This document shows, piece by piece, positions 41,100 to 55,210 of a stretch of DNA of 64,000 nucleotides. The notes under the pieces are model-generated. The model ran no database searches. It had not been told where the DNA came from and was given only the letters and a program-made list of their open reading frames with translations. The stretch lies in assembly GCF_963678635.1 (NCBI RefSeq), contig NC_087067.1:59130487-59194486 (forward strand), given 5' to 3'. Source of the stretch: Symsagittifera roscoffensis. Taxonomy: Eukaryota; Xenacoelomorpha; Acoela; Convolutidae. Position 1 is the first letter of the stretch. Each line of letters begins with the position of its first letter. The position numbers and the translations under genes were made by a program.

Positions 41100-43900
41100 A
41101 TTTCATTTGTATGACGCTAGTTTCTGTTGCATTTTATTTGGGAGCCGCTAGTTTGTATTGTATATTATTTGTAAGACGCTAGTTTGTAACGCAGGTCATT
41201 TGTTTGATGCTAGTTTATATCGCATGCCATTTGTATGACGCTAGTTTGTATCGCACCTCAATTGTATGACGCTAGTTTGTATCGCATCTTATTTTTATGA
41301 TGCTAGTTTGTATCGAATGTCATTTGTATGACACTAGTATGTATAGCATATCATTTGTATGACACTAGTTTATATCGCATTTCTTTTGTATGACACTAGT
41401 TTGTATCACGTGTCATTTGTATGACGATAGTTTATATCTCATGTTACTTGTATGACGCTAGTTTGAATCGCATATCACTTGTACGGCTCTAGTTTGTATC
41501 GCATTTCATTTGTATGACGCTAGTTTGTATCGCATGCCAATTTTATGGCGCTAGTTGTATCGCACGTCATTTGTATGATGCTAGTTTGTCTTTCATGTCA
41601 TTTGTATGACGTTAATTTGTATCGCATCTCATTTGTATGACGCTAGTTTGTATTGCATGTCGTTTTTATGACGCTAGTTTATATCGCATGTCATTTGTAT
41701 GACGCTAGTTTCTATCGCACCTCATTTGTATGACGTTACTTTAAATTGCATGCCATTTGTATGACGCTTGTTTGTTTTGCATATCATTCGTATGACGCTA
41801 GTTTTTATTGCATCTTGTTTGTGAGACGCAAGTTTGTAAAGCAGGTCATTTGTTTGACGCTAGTTTATATCGCATGTCATTTGTATGACGCTAGTTCGTA
41901 TCGCACCTCAACTGTATGACGCTAGTTTGTATCGCATCTAACTTTTATGACGCTAGTTTATATCGCATGTCATTTTTACGATGCTAGTTTGTATCGAATG
42001 TCATTTGTATGACACTAGTATGTATTGCATGTCATTAGTATGACACTAGTTTATATCGCATCTCATTTGTTTGACGCTAGTTTGTATCACGTGTCATTTG
42101 TATGACGCTAGTTTATATCTAATGTTGATTGTATGACGCTAGTTTGAATCGCATATCACTTGTATGGCTCTAGTTTGTATCGCATTTACTTTGTATGACG
42201 TTAGATCGTATTGCATGTCATTTGTATGACGTTAGTTTATCTCGCATGCCATTTGTAAGACTCTAGTTTGTATCGCAAATCATTCATATGACGCTAGTTT
42301 GAATTGCATCTCGTTTGTGAGACGCTAGGTTGTAACGCATGTCATTTTTATGCCGCTAGCTTCTATCGCATGTCATTTGTATGACGCTAGTTTGTATTGC
42401 ATATCATTTGTGAGCCGCTATTTTGTATCGCATATCATTTGTGTGACGCTAGTTTGTAACGCAGGTCATATGTTTGACGCTAGTTTATATCGTATTTCAT
42501 TTGTATGACGCTAGTTTCTGTTGCATTTTATTTGGGAGCCGCTAGTTTCTATTGTATATCATTTGTAAGACGCTAGTTTGTAACGCAGGTCATTTGTTTG
42601 ATGCTAGTTTATATCGCATGCCATTTGTATGACGCTAGTTTGTATCGCACCTCAATTGTATGACGCTAGTTTGTATCGCATCTTATTTTTATGATGCTAG
42701 TTTGTATCGAATGTCATTTGTATGACACTAGTATGTATATCCTATCATTTGTATGACACTAGTTTATATCGCATTTCATTTGTATGACACTAGTTTGTAT
42801 CACGTGTCGTTTGTATGACGCTATTTTATATCTCATATTACTTGTATGACGTCGCATATCACTTGTATGGCTCTAGTTTGTATCGCATTTCATTTGTATG
42901 ACGCTAGTTAGTATCGCATGCCAATTGTATGGCGCTAGTTGTATCGCATGTCATTTGTATGACGCTAGTTTGTATTGCATGTCATTTGTATGACGTTAAT
43001 TTGTATCGCATCTCATTTGTATGACGCTAGTTTGTTTTGCATGTCGTTTTTATGACGCTAGTTTATATCGCGTGTCATTTGTATGACGCTAGTTTCTATC
43101 GCACCTCATTTGTATGACGTTACTTTAAATCGCATGCCATTTGTATGACGCTTGTTTGTTTTGCATATCATTCGTATGACGCTAGTTTATATTGCATCTT
43201 GTTTGTGAGACGCTAGTTTGTAAAGCAGGTCATTTGTTTAACGCTAGTTTATATCGCATGTCATTTGTATGACGCTAGTTTGTATCGCACCTCAACTGTA
43301 TGACGCTAGTTTGTATCGCATCTAATTTTTATGACGCTAGTTTATATCGCATGTCATTTGTATGATGCTAGTTTGTATCGAATGTCATTTGTATGACACT
43401 AGTATGTATTGCATGTCATTAGTATGACACTAGTTTATATCGCATCTCATTTGTTTGACGCTAGTTTGTATCACGTGTCATTTGTATGACGCTAGTTTAT
43501 ATCTAATGTTAATTGTATGAAGCTAGTTTGAATCGCATATGACTTGTATGGCTCTAGTTTGTATCGCATTTACTTTGTATGACGTTAGATCAAATCGCAT
43601 CTCATTTGTATGGCGTTAGTCTATCTCGCATGCCATTTGTAAGACTCTAGTTTGTATCGCAAATCATTCGTATGACGCTAGTTTGTATTGCATCTTGTTT
43701 GTGAGACGCTAGGTTGTAGCGCATGTCATTTGTATGACGCTAGTTTGTATTGCATATCATTTGTGAGCCGCTGTTTTGTATCGCATATAATTTATGTGAC
43801 GCTAGTTTGTAACGCAGGTCATATGTTTGACGCTAGTTTGTATCGCATGTCATTTGTATGACGCTAGTTTGTATCGCACATCATTTGCTTGACGCAAGTA
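41100..43900. repeat. Higher-order duplication, about 1.39 kb
   Basis: tttctgttgcattttatttg lies at 41121 and 42515 (1,394 bp), and gtaaagcaggtc at 41836 and 43220 (1,384 bp), close to 45 monomers. Local differences and small indels are more numerous than in the 1,586-bp pair. Confidence 0.83.
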
Positions 43901-45639
43901 TGTATTGCATCTCATTTGTTTGACGCTAGTTTATATCGCATGTCATTTGTTTCATGCTAGTCTGCATCGCATGTCATTTGTATGACACTAGTATGTATAG
44001 CATGTCATTTGTATGACACTTGTTTATATCGCATCTGATTTGTATGACGATAGTTTGTATCACGTGCCATTCGTATGACGCTAGTTTATATCTAATGTTA
44101 TTTGTATGACGCTACTTTGAATCGCATATCACTTGTATGGCTCTAGTTTGTATCGCATTTCATTTGTATGACGCTAGTTTGTATTGCATGTCATTTGTAT
44201 GACGTTAGTTCGTATCGAATCTCATTTGTATTACGTTAGTTTATCTCGCATACCATTTGTATGACGCTAGTTTGTATTGCATATCAGTCTTATGACGCCA
44301 GTTTGCATTGCATCTCGTTTGTGAGACGATAGATAGTAACGCATGTCATTTGTATGCCGCTAGTTTCTATCGCATGTCATTTGTCTGACGCTTATATTGC
44401 ATATCATTTGTGAGTCGCTAGTTTGTATCGCATATCATTTGTATGAGGCTAGTTTGTAACGCAGGTCATTTGTTTGACGCTAGTTCATATTGCATGTCAT
44501 TTGTATGACGCTAATTTGTATCGCACATCATTTGCTTGACGCTAGTTTGTATCGCATCTCATTTTATGACGCTAGTTTATATCGCATATTATTTGTTTGA
44601 TGCTAGTATGTATTGCATGTCATTTGTATGACACTAGTATGTATATCCTATCATTTGTATGACACTTGTTTATATCGCATCTCATTTGTATGACGCTAGT
44701 TTGTATCACGTGTCATTTGTATTACGCTAATTTATATCTAATTTTAATTGTATGACGCTAGTTTGAATCGCATATCACTTGTATGGCTCTAGTTTGTATT
44801 GCATCTCGCTTGTGAGACGCTAGTTTGCAACGCATGTCATTTGTATGCCGCTAGTTTCTATCGCATCTCATTTGTAGGACGTTAGTTTATCTCGCATGCC
44901 ATTTGTATGACGCTAGTTTGTATTGCATATCATTCGTATGACGCTAGTTTGTATTGCATCTCGCTTGTGAGACGCTAGTTTGCAACGCATATCATTTGTA
45001 TGCCGCTAGTTTCTATCGCATGTCATTTGTATGACGTTAGTTCGTATCGCCTCTCATTTGTATGACGTTAGTTTATCTCGCATGCCATTTTTATGACGCT
45101 AGTTTGTATTGCATATCATTCGTATGACGCTAGTTTGTGTTGCATCTCGCTTGTGAGACGCTATTTTGTAACGCAGGTCATTTGTTTGACGGTAGTTTAT
45201 ATCGCATGTCATTTGTATGACGCTAGTTTGTATCGCATGTCATTTGTATGACGCTAGTTTGTATCGCACATCATTTGCTTGACACTAGTTTGTATCGCAT
45301 CTCATTTTTATTATGCTAGTTTATATCGCATGCCATTTTTATGACGCTAGTTTGTATTGCATATCATTCGTATGACGCTAGTTTGTATTGCATCTCGCTT
45401 GTGAGACGCTATTTTGCAACGCATGTCATTTGTGTGCCGCTAGTTTCTATCGCATGTCAATTGTATGACGCAAGTTTGTATTTCATATCATTTGTGAGCC
45501 GCTAGTTTGTATTGCATATCATTTGTATGACGCTAGTTTGTAACGCAGGTCATTTGTTTGACGGTAGTTTATATCGCATGTCATTTGTATGACGCTAGTT
45601 TGTATCGCATGTCATTTGTATGACGCTAGTTTGTATCGC

Positions 45640-47280
45640 ATATCACTTGTATGGCTCTAGTTTGTACCGCATTTCATTTGTATGACGCTAGTTTGCATTG
45701 CATGTCATTTAAAGGACGTTAGATTGTATCGCATTTCATTTGTATGGCGCTAGTTTGCATCGCATGTCTTTTGTATGACGCTAATTTATATCCTATTTCA
45801 TTTTTATGACGCTAAATTATATCGCATGTCATTTGTATGACGCTTATTGCATATCTTTCTTGAGCCGCCAGTTTGTATCGCATATCATTTGTGTGATGCT
45901 AGTTTATTTTGCATATCATTTGTGAGACGCTAGTTTGTATCGCATATCATTTGTATGTCGCTGGTTTGTATCATATGTCATTTGTATGACGTCAGTTTGT
46001 ATCGCATGTTAATTATATGACGCTAGATTGTGTTGCATATCACTTGTATGGCTCTAGTTTGTACCGCATTTCATTTGTATGACGCTAGTTTGTATTGCAT
46101 GTCATTTAAATGACGTTAGTTTGTACCGCATCTCATTTGTATGGCGCTAGTTTGCATCGCATGTCTTTTGCATGACGCTAATTTATATCCTATTTCATTT
46201 TTATGACTCTAAATTATATCGCATGTCATTTGTATGACGCTTATTGCATATCATTCGTGAGCCGCCAGTTTGTATCGCATATCATTTGTGTGATGCTAGT
46301 TTATTTTGCATATCATTTGTGAGACGCTAGTTTGTATCGCATATCATTTGTATGTCGCTGGTTTGTATCATATGTCATTTGTATTACGCTAGTTTGTATC
46401 GCATATCACTTGTATGGCTCTAGTTTGTACCGCATTTCATTTGTATGACGCTAGTTTGTATTGCATGTCATTTAAAGGACGTTAGATTGTATCGCATCTC
46501 ATTTGTATGGCGCTAGTTTGCATCGCATGTCTTTTGTATGACGCTAATTTATATCCTATTTCATTTTTATGACGCTAAATTATATCGCATGTCATTTGTT
46601 TGACGCTTATTGCATATCATTCGTGAGCCGCCAGTTTGAATCGCATATCATTTGTGTGACGCTAGTTTATTTTGCATATCATTTGTTTGGTGCTAGTCTG
46701 TATCGCATCTCATTTGTATGACAAAAGTCTTTATAGCATGTCATTTGTATGACATTTGATTACATCGCATCTCATTTGTTTGACGATAGTTTGTATCACG
46801 TGTCATTTGTACGACGCTATTTTATATCTCATGTTAATTGTATGACGCTAGTTTGTATCGCATATCACTTGTATGGCTCTAGTTTCTACTGCATTTCATT
46901 TGTATGACGCTAGTTTGTATTGCATGTCTTTTAAATGACTTAGTTTGTATCGCATCTCATTTGTATGGCGCTAGTTTGCATCGCATGTCTTTTGCATGAC
47001 GCTAATTTATATACTATTTCATTTTTATGACTCTAAATTATATCGCATGTCATTTTTATGACGCTTATTGCATATCATTCGTGAGCCGCCAGTTTGTATC
47101 GCATATCATTTGTGTGATGCTAGTTTATTTTGCATATCATTTGTGAGACGCTAGTTTGTATCGCATATCATTTGTATGTCGCTGGTTTGTATCATATGTC
47201 ATTTGTATGACGTCAGTTTGTATCGCATGTTAATTATATGACGCTAGATTGTTTTGCATGTCAATTGTATGGCGCTAGTT
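45640..47280. repeat. Higher-order repeat, 366-458 bp
   Basis: The shortened unit cttattgcatatc occurs at 45843, 46240, 46606 and 47064, with spacings 397, 366 and 458. The first two differ by exactly one monomer. Each copy carries the same neighbours: a gtaccgc or gtactgc variant, a cttttgcatgacgctaattt-like unit and a gagccgccag unit. Confidence 0.83.
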
Positions 47281-50200
47281 TGTATTGCATACCGTTCGTG
47301 AGCCACTAGTTTGTATCGCATATCATTTATATGATGCTACTTTGTATTGCACATTAATTGCTTGACGCTAGTTTGTATGGCATCCCATTCGTATGACGCT
47401 AGTTTTTATCGCATGTCTTTTCTTTGATGCTAGTCTGTATCGAATTTCATTTGTATGACACTAGTTTGTATAGCATGTCTTTTGTATGACACTTGTTTAT
47501 ATCGCATCTCATTTGTATGACGCTAGTTTGTATCACGTGTCATTTGTATGACGCTAGTTTATATCTAATGTTAATTGTATGACGCTAGTTTGAATCGCAT
47601 ATTACTTGTATGGCTCTAGTTTGTTTTGCATCTTGCTTGTGAGACGCTAGTTTGCAACGCATGTCATTTGTATGCCGCTAGTTTCTATCGCATCTCATTT
47701 GTAGGACGTTAGTTTATCTCGCATGCCATTTGTATGACGCTAGTTTGTTTTGCATATCATTCGTATGACGCTAGTTTGTATTGCGTCTCGCTTGTGAGAC
47801 GCTAGTTTGAAACGCATGTCATTTGTATGCCGCTAGTTTCTATCGCATGTCATTTGTATGACGTTAGTTTGTATTACATGTCATTTGTATGACGTTAGTT
47901 CGTATCGCATCTCATTTGTATGACGTTAGTTTATCTCGCATGCCATTTTTATGACGCTAGTTTGTATTGCATATCATTCTTATGAAGCTAGTTTATATCG
48001 CATGTCATTTGTATGACGCTAGTTTGTATTGTGGATTATTTGTGAGCCGCTAGTTTGTATTGCATATCATTTGTATGACGCTAGTTTGTAACGCAGGTCA
48101 TTTGTTTGACGGTAGTTTATATCGCATGTCATTTGTATGACGCTAGTTTGTATCGCATGTCATTTGTATGACGATAGTTTGTATCGCACATTATTTGCTT
48201 GACGCTAGTTTGTATCGCATCTCATTTGTATGATGCTAGTTTATATCGCATGTCATTTGTTTGATGCTAGTCTGTATCGCATGTCATTTGTATGACACAA
48301 GTACTTATAGCTTGTCATTTGTATGACATTTGATTACAACGCATCTCATTTGTTTGACGATAGTTTGTATCACGTGTCATTTGTATGACGCTAGTTTATG
48401 TCTCATGTTAATTGTATGACGCTAGTTTGTATCGCATATCACTTGTATGGCTCTGGTTTGTATCGCATTTCATTTGTACGACGCTAGCTTGTATTGCATG
48501 TCATTTGTATGACGTTAGTTTGTATCGCATCTCAATTGTATGGCGCTAGTTTGCATGGCATGTCATTTGTATGACGCTAATTTATATCCCATTTCATTTG
48601 AATGACGCTAAATGATATCGCATGTCATTTGTATGACGCTAGTTTGTTTTGCATATCGTTCGTGAGCCGCTAGTTTGTATCGCATATCATTTGTATGACG
48701 CTAGTTTGTATTGCATTTCATTTGTGAGACGCTTATTTGTATCGCATATCATTTGTATGACGCTAGTTTGTATCATATGTCATTTTATGACGTCAGTTTG
48801 TATCGCATGGTAATTATATGACGCTAGATTGTATTACATGTCAATTGTATGGCGCTAGTTTGTTTTGCATATCATTCGTGAGCCACTAGTTTGTATCGCA
48901 TATCATTTTTTTGATGCTACTTTGTATCGCACATCAATTGCTTGACGCTAGTTTGTATCGCATCTCATTCGTATGACGCTAGTTTTTATCGCATGTCTTT
49001 TGTTTGATGCTAGTCTGTATCGCATTTCATTTGTATGACACTAGTATGTATAGCATGTCATTTGTATGACACTTGTTTATATCGCATCTCATTTGTATGA
49101 CGCTAGTTTGTATCTCGTGTCATTTGTATGACGCTAGTTTATATCTAAAGTTAATCGGATGACGCTAGTTTGAATCGCATGTCACTTGTAAGGCTCTAGT
49201 TTGTATCGCATTTCATTTGTATGACGCTAGTTTGTATTGCATGTCTTTTGTATGACGTTAGTTCGTATCGAACCTCATTTGTATGACGTTAGTTTATCTT
49301 GCATGCCATTTGTATGACGCTAAAGTATGACGCTCGTTTGTGAGACGCTAGTTTGTAACGCATATCATTTGTATGTCGCTAGTTTCTATCGCATAGCATT
49401 TGAATGTCGCTAGTTTGTATTGCATATCATTTGTGAGCCGCTAGTTTGTATCGCATATCATTTGTATGACGCTAGTTTGTAACGCAGGTCATTTTTTTTA
49501 CGCTAGTTTATATCGCATGTCATTTGTACGACGCTAGTTTGTATCGCACATCATTTGCTTGACGCTAGTTTGTATCGCATCTCAATTGTATGACGCTAGT
49601 TTATATCGCATGTCATTTGTTTGATGCTAGTCTGTATCTCATGTCATTTGTATGACACTAGTATGTATAGCATGTCATTTGTATGACACTTCTTTATATC
49701 GCATCTCATTTGGATGACGCTAGTTTGTATCACGTGTCATTTGTATGACGCTAGTTTATATCTAATGTTAATTGTATGACGCTAGTTTGAATAGCATATC
49801 ACTTGTATGGCTCTAGTTTGTATAGCATTTTGTTTGTATGACGCTAGTTTGTTTTGCATGTCATTTGTATGACAATAGTTCGTATCGCATCTCATTTGTA
49901 TGACGTTAGTTTATCTAGCATGCCATTTGTATGACAGTTGTTTGTATTGCATATCATTCGTATGACCCTAGTTTGTATTGCATATCGTTTGTGAGACGCT
50001 AGTTTGCAACGCATGTTATTTGTATGCCTATAGTTTCTATCGCATGTCATTTGTATGACGGTAGTTTGTATTGAATATCATTTGTGAGCCGCTCGTTTGT
50101 ATCGCATATCATTTGTATGACGCTAGTTTGTAACGCAGGTCATTTGTTTGACGCTAGTTTATATCGCATGTCATTTGTATGACGCTAGTATGTATTGCAT

Positions 50201-50450
50201 ACCATTTGTATGATGTTAGTTTGTATTGCATCTTGCTTGTGAGACGCTTGTTTGCAACGCATGTCATTTGTATGCCGCTAGTTTCTATCGCATGTCAATT
50301 GTATGACGCTAGTTTGTATTGCATGTCATTTTTATGACGTTAGTTCAAATCGCTTCTCATTTGTATGACGCTTGTTTATATCACATATAATTTGTATGAT
50401 GCTAGTTTGCATTGCATATCATTTGTGAGACTCTAGTTTGCATCGCACGT

Positions 50451-53400
50451 CAAATTTGTCAAGTTTGTATGTCAAGTTTGTATCGCATATAATGACACTA
50501 ATTATATCGCATGTCAATTTTATTACGCTAGTTTGTATCGCAACTCAATTGTGCGATGCTAGTTTGTATCGCATGTCATTTGTATGACGCTATTTATATC
50601 GCATAACAATTTCATTACGCTAGTTTGCATTGCATATCAATTGTATGACGCTAGTTTGAATCGCATATCATTCGTGAGATGCTAGTTTACATCGCATGTC
50701 ATTTGTATGACGCTTGTTTATATCGCAGATAAATTGTATGACGCTAGTTTGTATCACATATCATTTTTTTGAAGCTAGTTCGTATCGGATGTCAACTGTA
50801 TGATGCTAGTTTGTATCGCATCTCTTTTGTATGATGATAGTTCATGTCGCATGTCAGTTGTATAACGCTAGTTTGTTTCGCATGTCAATTTTATGACGCT
50901 AGTTTGTATTGAATATCGTTCGTGAAACACTAGTTCGTATCGCAAATCATTTGTGTGACGCTAGTTTGCTTTGCATATCATTTGTGAGACGCTAGTTTGC
51001 AACCCATGTCATTTGTATGACGTTTGTTTGTATCTCTTGTCATTTGTATGACGCTTGTTTTTATCGCATATAATTTGTATGACGCTAGTTTGTATCACTT
51101 TTGATTTGTATGACGCTAGTTTGCATTGCATATCATTTGTGAGACGCTAGTTTGTATCGCATGTGATTAGTATGACGATAGTTATATCGCATTTCAATTG
51201 TATTACGCTAGTTTGTATCGCATATCAATTGTGCGACGCTAGTTTGTATCGCATGTCATTTGTGAGACGCTAGTTTGTATCGCATGTCATTTGTTTGACG
51301 CTAATTATATCGCATGTCAATTTCATTACTCTAGTTTGTATTGCATATCAATTGTTTGACGCTAGTTTGTATCGCATAACATTCGTGAGATGCTAGTTTA
51401 TATCGCATGTCAATTGTATGACGTTTGTTTGTATCGCATGTCAATTGTATGACGCTTGTTTATATCGCATATAATTTGTATGACGCTAGTTTGTATCACA
51501 TGTCATTTGTATGACGCTAGTTTGTATTTAAAATCATTTGTGAGACGCTAGCTTTTATCGCGTGTCTTTTTTATGACGTCAAAAATTTTGCATGACATTT
51601 GTATTACGCTAAATTGTATGGCATGTCATTTGTATGACGCTAATTATATCGCATGTCAATTTCATTGCTCTAGTTTCTATTGCATTACAATTGTATGACG
51701 CTAGTTTGTATCGCATAACATTCGTGAGATGCTAGTTTATATCGCATGTCATTTGTATGACGTTTGTTTGTATCTCTTGTCATTTGTATGACGCTTGTTT
51801 ATATCGCATATAATTTGTATGACGCTAGTTTGTATCACTTTTGATTTGTATGACGCTAGTTTGCATTGCATATCATTTGTGAGACGCTAGTTTGTATCGC
51901 ATGTCATTAGTATGACGATAGTTATATCGCATGTCAATTGTATTACGCTAGTTTGTATCGCATATCAATTGTGCGACGCTAGTTTGTATCGCATGTCATT
52001 TGTGAGACGCTAGTTTGTATCGCATGTCATTTGTTTGACGCTAATTATATCGCATGTCAATTTCATTACTCTAGTTTGTATTGCATATCAATTGTTTGAC
52101 GCTAGTTTGTATCGCATAACATTCGTGAGATGCTAGTTTATATCGCATGTCAATTGTATGACGTTTGTTTGTATCGCATGTCAATTGTATGACGCTTGTT
52201 TATATCGCATATAATTTGTATGACGCTAGTTTGTATCACATGTCATTTGTATGACGCTAGTTTGTATTTAAAATCATTTGTGAGACGCTAGCTTTTATCG
52301 CGTGTCTTTTTTATGACGTCAAAAATTTTGCATGACATTTGTATTGCGCTAGTTTGTATGGCATGTCATTTGTATGACGCTAATTATATCGCATGTCAAT
52401 TTCATTACTCTAGTTTCTATTGCATTACAATTGTATGACGCTAGTTTGTATCGCATAACATTCGTGAGATGCTAGTTTATATCGCATGTCATTTGTATGA
52501 CGTTTGTTTGTATCTCTTGTCATTTGTATGACGCTTGTTTATATCGCACATAATTTGTATGACGCCAGTTTGTATCACTTTTGATTTGTATGACTCTAGT
52601 TTGCATTGCATATCATATGTGAGACACTAGTTTGTATCGCATGTCATTAGTATGACGCTAATTATATCGCATCTCAATTGTATTACGCTAGTTTGTATCG
52701 CATATCATTTGTACGACGCTAGTTTATATCGCATCTTATTTTTAGGAGGCTTGTTTATATCGCATGTCTTTTGTATGAAGCTAGTTTGTATCGGATGTCA
52801 ATTGTATGATGCTATTTTGTATCGCATCTCATTTGTATGATGCTAGTTCATGTCGCATGTCAGTTGTATGACGCTAGTTTGTATCGCATGTCAATTTTAT
52901 GACGCTAGTTTGTAATGCATATCGTTTGTGAAACACTAGTTCGTATCGCAAATCATTTTAGTGACGCTAGTTTGCTTTGCATATCATTTGTGAGACGCTA
53001 GTTTGCAACGCATTTCATTTGTATGACGTTTGTTTGTATCTGTTGTCATTTTTATGACGCTTGTTTATATCGCATATAATTTGTATGACGCTAATTATAT
53101 CGCATGTCAATTTCATTACGCTAGTTTGTATTGCATGTCAATTGTATGACGCTAGTTTGTATCGCATATCATTCGTGAGATGCTAGTTTATATCGCTTGT
53201 CATTTGTGTGACGTTTGTTTGCATCGCATGTCATTTGTATGAAGCTTGTTTATATCGCATATAATTTGTCTGACGCTAGTTTGTATCACATGTCATTTGT
53301 ATGACGCTAGCTTGTATTGAATATCATTTGTGAGACGCTAGTTTGTATCGCATGTCATTTGTTTGACGCTAATTATATCGCATGTCAATTTCATTACTCT

Positions 53401-54650
53401 AGTTTGTATTGCATATCAATTGTTTGACGCTAGTTTGTATCGCATAACATTCGTGAGATGCTAGTTTATATCGCATGTCAATTGTATGACGTTTGTTTGT
53501 ATCGCATGTCAATTGTATGACGCTTGTTTATATCGCATATAATTTGTATGACGCTAGTTTGTATCACATGTCATTTGTATGACGCTAGTTTGTATTTAAA
53601 ATCATTTGTGAGACGCTAGCTTTTATCGCGTGTCTTTTTTATGACGTTAATAATTTTGCACGACAATTGTATTACGCTAGTTTGTATCGCATGTCATTTG
53701 TATGACGCTAATTATATCGCATGTCAATTTTATTACGCTAGTTTGTATTGCATGTCAATTGTATGACGCTAGTTTGTATCGCATAACATTCGTGAGATGC
53801 TAGCTTATCTCGCATGTCATTTGTATGACGTTTGTTTGTATCTCTTGTCATTTGTATGACGCTTGTTTATATCGCATATAGTTTGTATGACGCCAGTTTG
53901 TATCACTTTTGATTTGTATGACGCTAGTTTGCATTGCATAACATTTGTGAGACGCTAGTTTGTATCGCATGTCATTAGTATGACGCTAATTATATCGCAT
54001 GTCAATTGTATTACGCTAGTTTGTATCGCATATCATTTGTACGACGCTAGTTTGTATCACATCTTATTTGTAGGACGCTTGTTTATATCGCATGTCATTT
54101 GTATGAAGCTAGTTTGTATCGCTTGTCAAATGTATGATGCTAGTTTGTATCGCATCTCATTTGTATGATGCTAGTTCATGTCGCATGTCAATTGTATGAC
54201 GCTAGTTTGTATCGCATGTAAAATTTATGACGCTAGTTTGTATTGCATATCGTTTGTGAAACACTAGTTCGTATCGCAAATCATTTGTGTGACGCTAGTT
54301 TGCTTTGCATATCATTTGTGGGACGCTAGTTTGCAACGCATGTCATTTGTATGACGTTTGTTTGTATCTGTTGTCATTTTTATGACGCTTGTTTATATCG
54401 CATATAATTTGTATGACGCTAATTATATCGCATGTCAATTTCCTTGCGCTAGTTTGTATTGCATGTCAATTGTATGACGCTAGTTTGTATCGCATATCAT
54501 TCGTGAGATGCTAGTTTATATCGCTTGTCATTTGTATGACGTTTGTTTGCATCGCATGTCATTTGTATGAAGCTTGTTTATATCGCATATAATTTGTATG
54601 ACGCTAGTTTGTATCACATGTCATTTTTATGACGCTAGCTTGTATTGAAT
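50451..54650. repeat. 31-bp satellite array, zone 4
   Basis: The monomer continues with zone-specific shortened units such as gctaattatatcgcatg, caatttcattac, and cgtttgtttgtatc. Many units are one to three bases short or long. No gene recognised. Confidence 0.93.
51171..52655. repeat. Higher-order repeat, 740 bp
   Basis: The marker following ttagtatgacg lies at 51171, 51911 and 52651, and aaaaattttgcatgac lies at 51581 and 52321; all steps are exactly 740 bp. A related block recurs around 53,340-53,980 at a different spacing. Confidence 0.9.
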
Positions 54651-55210
54651 ATCATTTGTGAGACGCTTTTTTTAGTGCATGTCAATTTTATGACGCTATT
54701 AATTTCGCATGACAATTGTATTACGCTAGTTTGTATCGCATGTCATTTGTTTGGCGCTATTTTGGATCGCATATTATTTGTATGACGCTAGTTTGTATCG
54801 AATCTTTTTTGTATGACGCTAATTTTTATCGCATGTCATTTGTATCATGCTAGTTTGTATCGTATATTATTTGTGCGACGGTAGTTTGTATCGCATGTCA
54901 TTTCCGTGACGCTAATTTGTATGGCATATCGATGCACGACGCTTCTGGAATGGCATAACTTTTGATGCTATTTTGTATCGCTTGTTTTTGCACGGGTCAT
55001 GAGTTTATATCGCAGATCATTTGTGCGACGCAAGTTTGTATCGCTTATCGTTTGCGTGACGCTAGTTTCTATCGCATATGTACTAAGCTACGCTAGTTTG
55101 TATCGCATATTATTTAAGTGACGCTATTTTTTATCGCATATCTATTGCGCGACGCCAGTTTGTATGGCATATCATCAGCGGGACGTTCGTTTGTATCACA
55201 TATCAAAAAT
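54651..55210. repeat. Decayed edge of the satellite array
   Basis: Monomers are still recognisable by gacgctag and gtatcgcat but carry many substitutions, deletions and odd insertions (for example ttctggaatggcataac). The last recognisable unit is near 55,195. Degenerate margins are typical where unequal exchange no longer homogenises an array. Confidence 0.88.

Larger units (their letters stand above)
28101..50450. repeat. 31-bp satellite array, zone 3
   Basis: Largest zone. Characteristic variants are gagccgctag, gtaacgcaggtcatttg, gtatgccgctagtttc, tctcgcatgcc and atggctctag units, interspersed with consensus monomers. Higher-order repeats of 0.37-0.46, 1.09, 1.39 and 1.59 kb occur inside. 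No gene or foreign insertion was recognised in its 22 kb. Confidence 0.95.

Noticed and set aside
52652-54168. Two similar 62-codon frames in the satellite (52652-52840, 53980-54168)
   Set aside because: Their similarity reflects duplicated satellite blocks. Both are Ile/Cys/Tyr-rich monomer translations without a start context.
1-55210. Regular ~31-bp repeats resembling a CRISPR array
   Set aside because: The repeats are head to tail with no unique spacers, number over a thousand, vary freely and lie in a eukaryotic context with introns.
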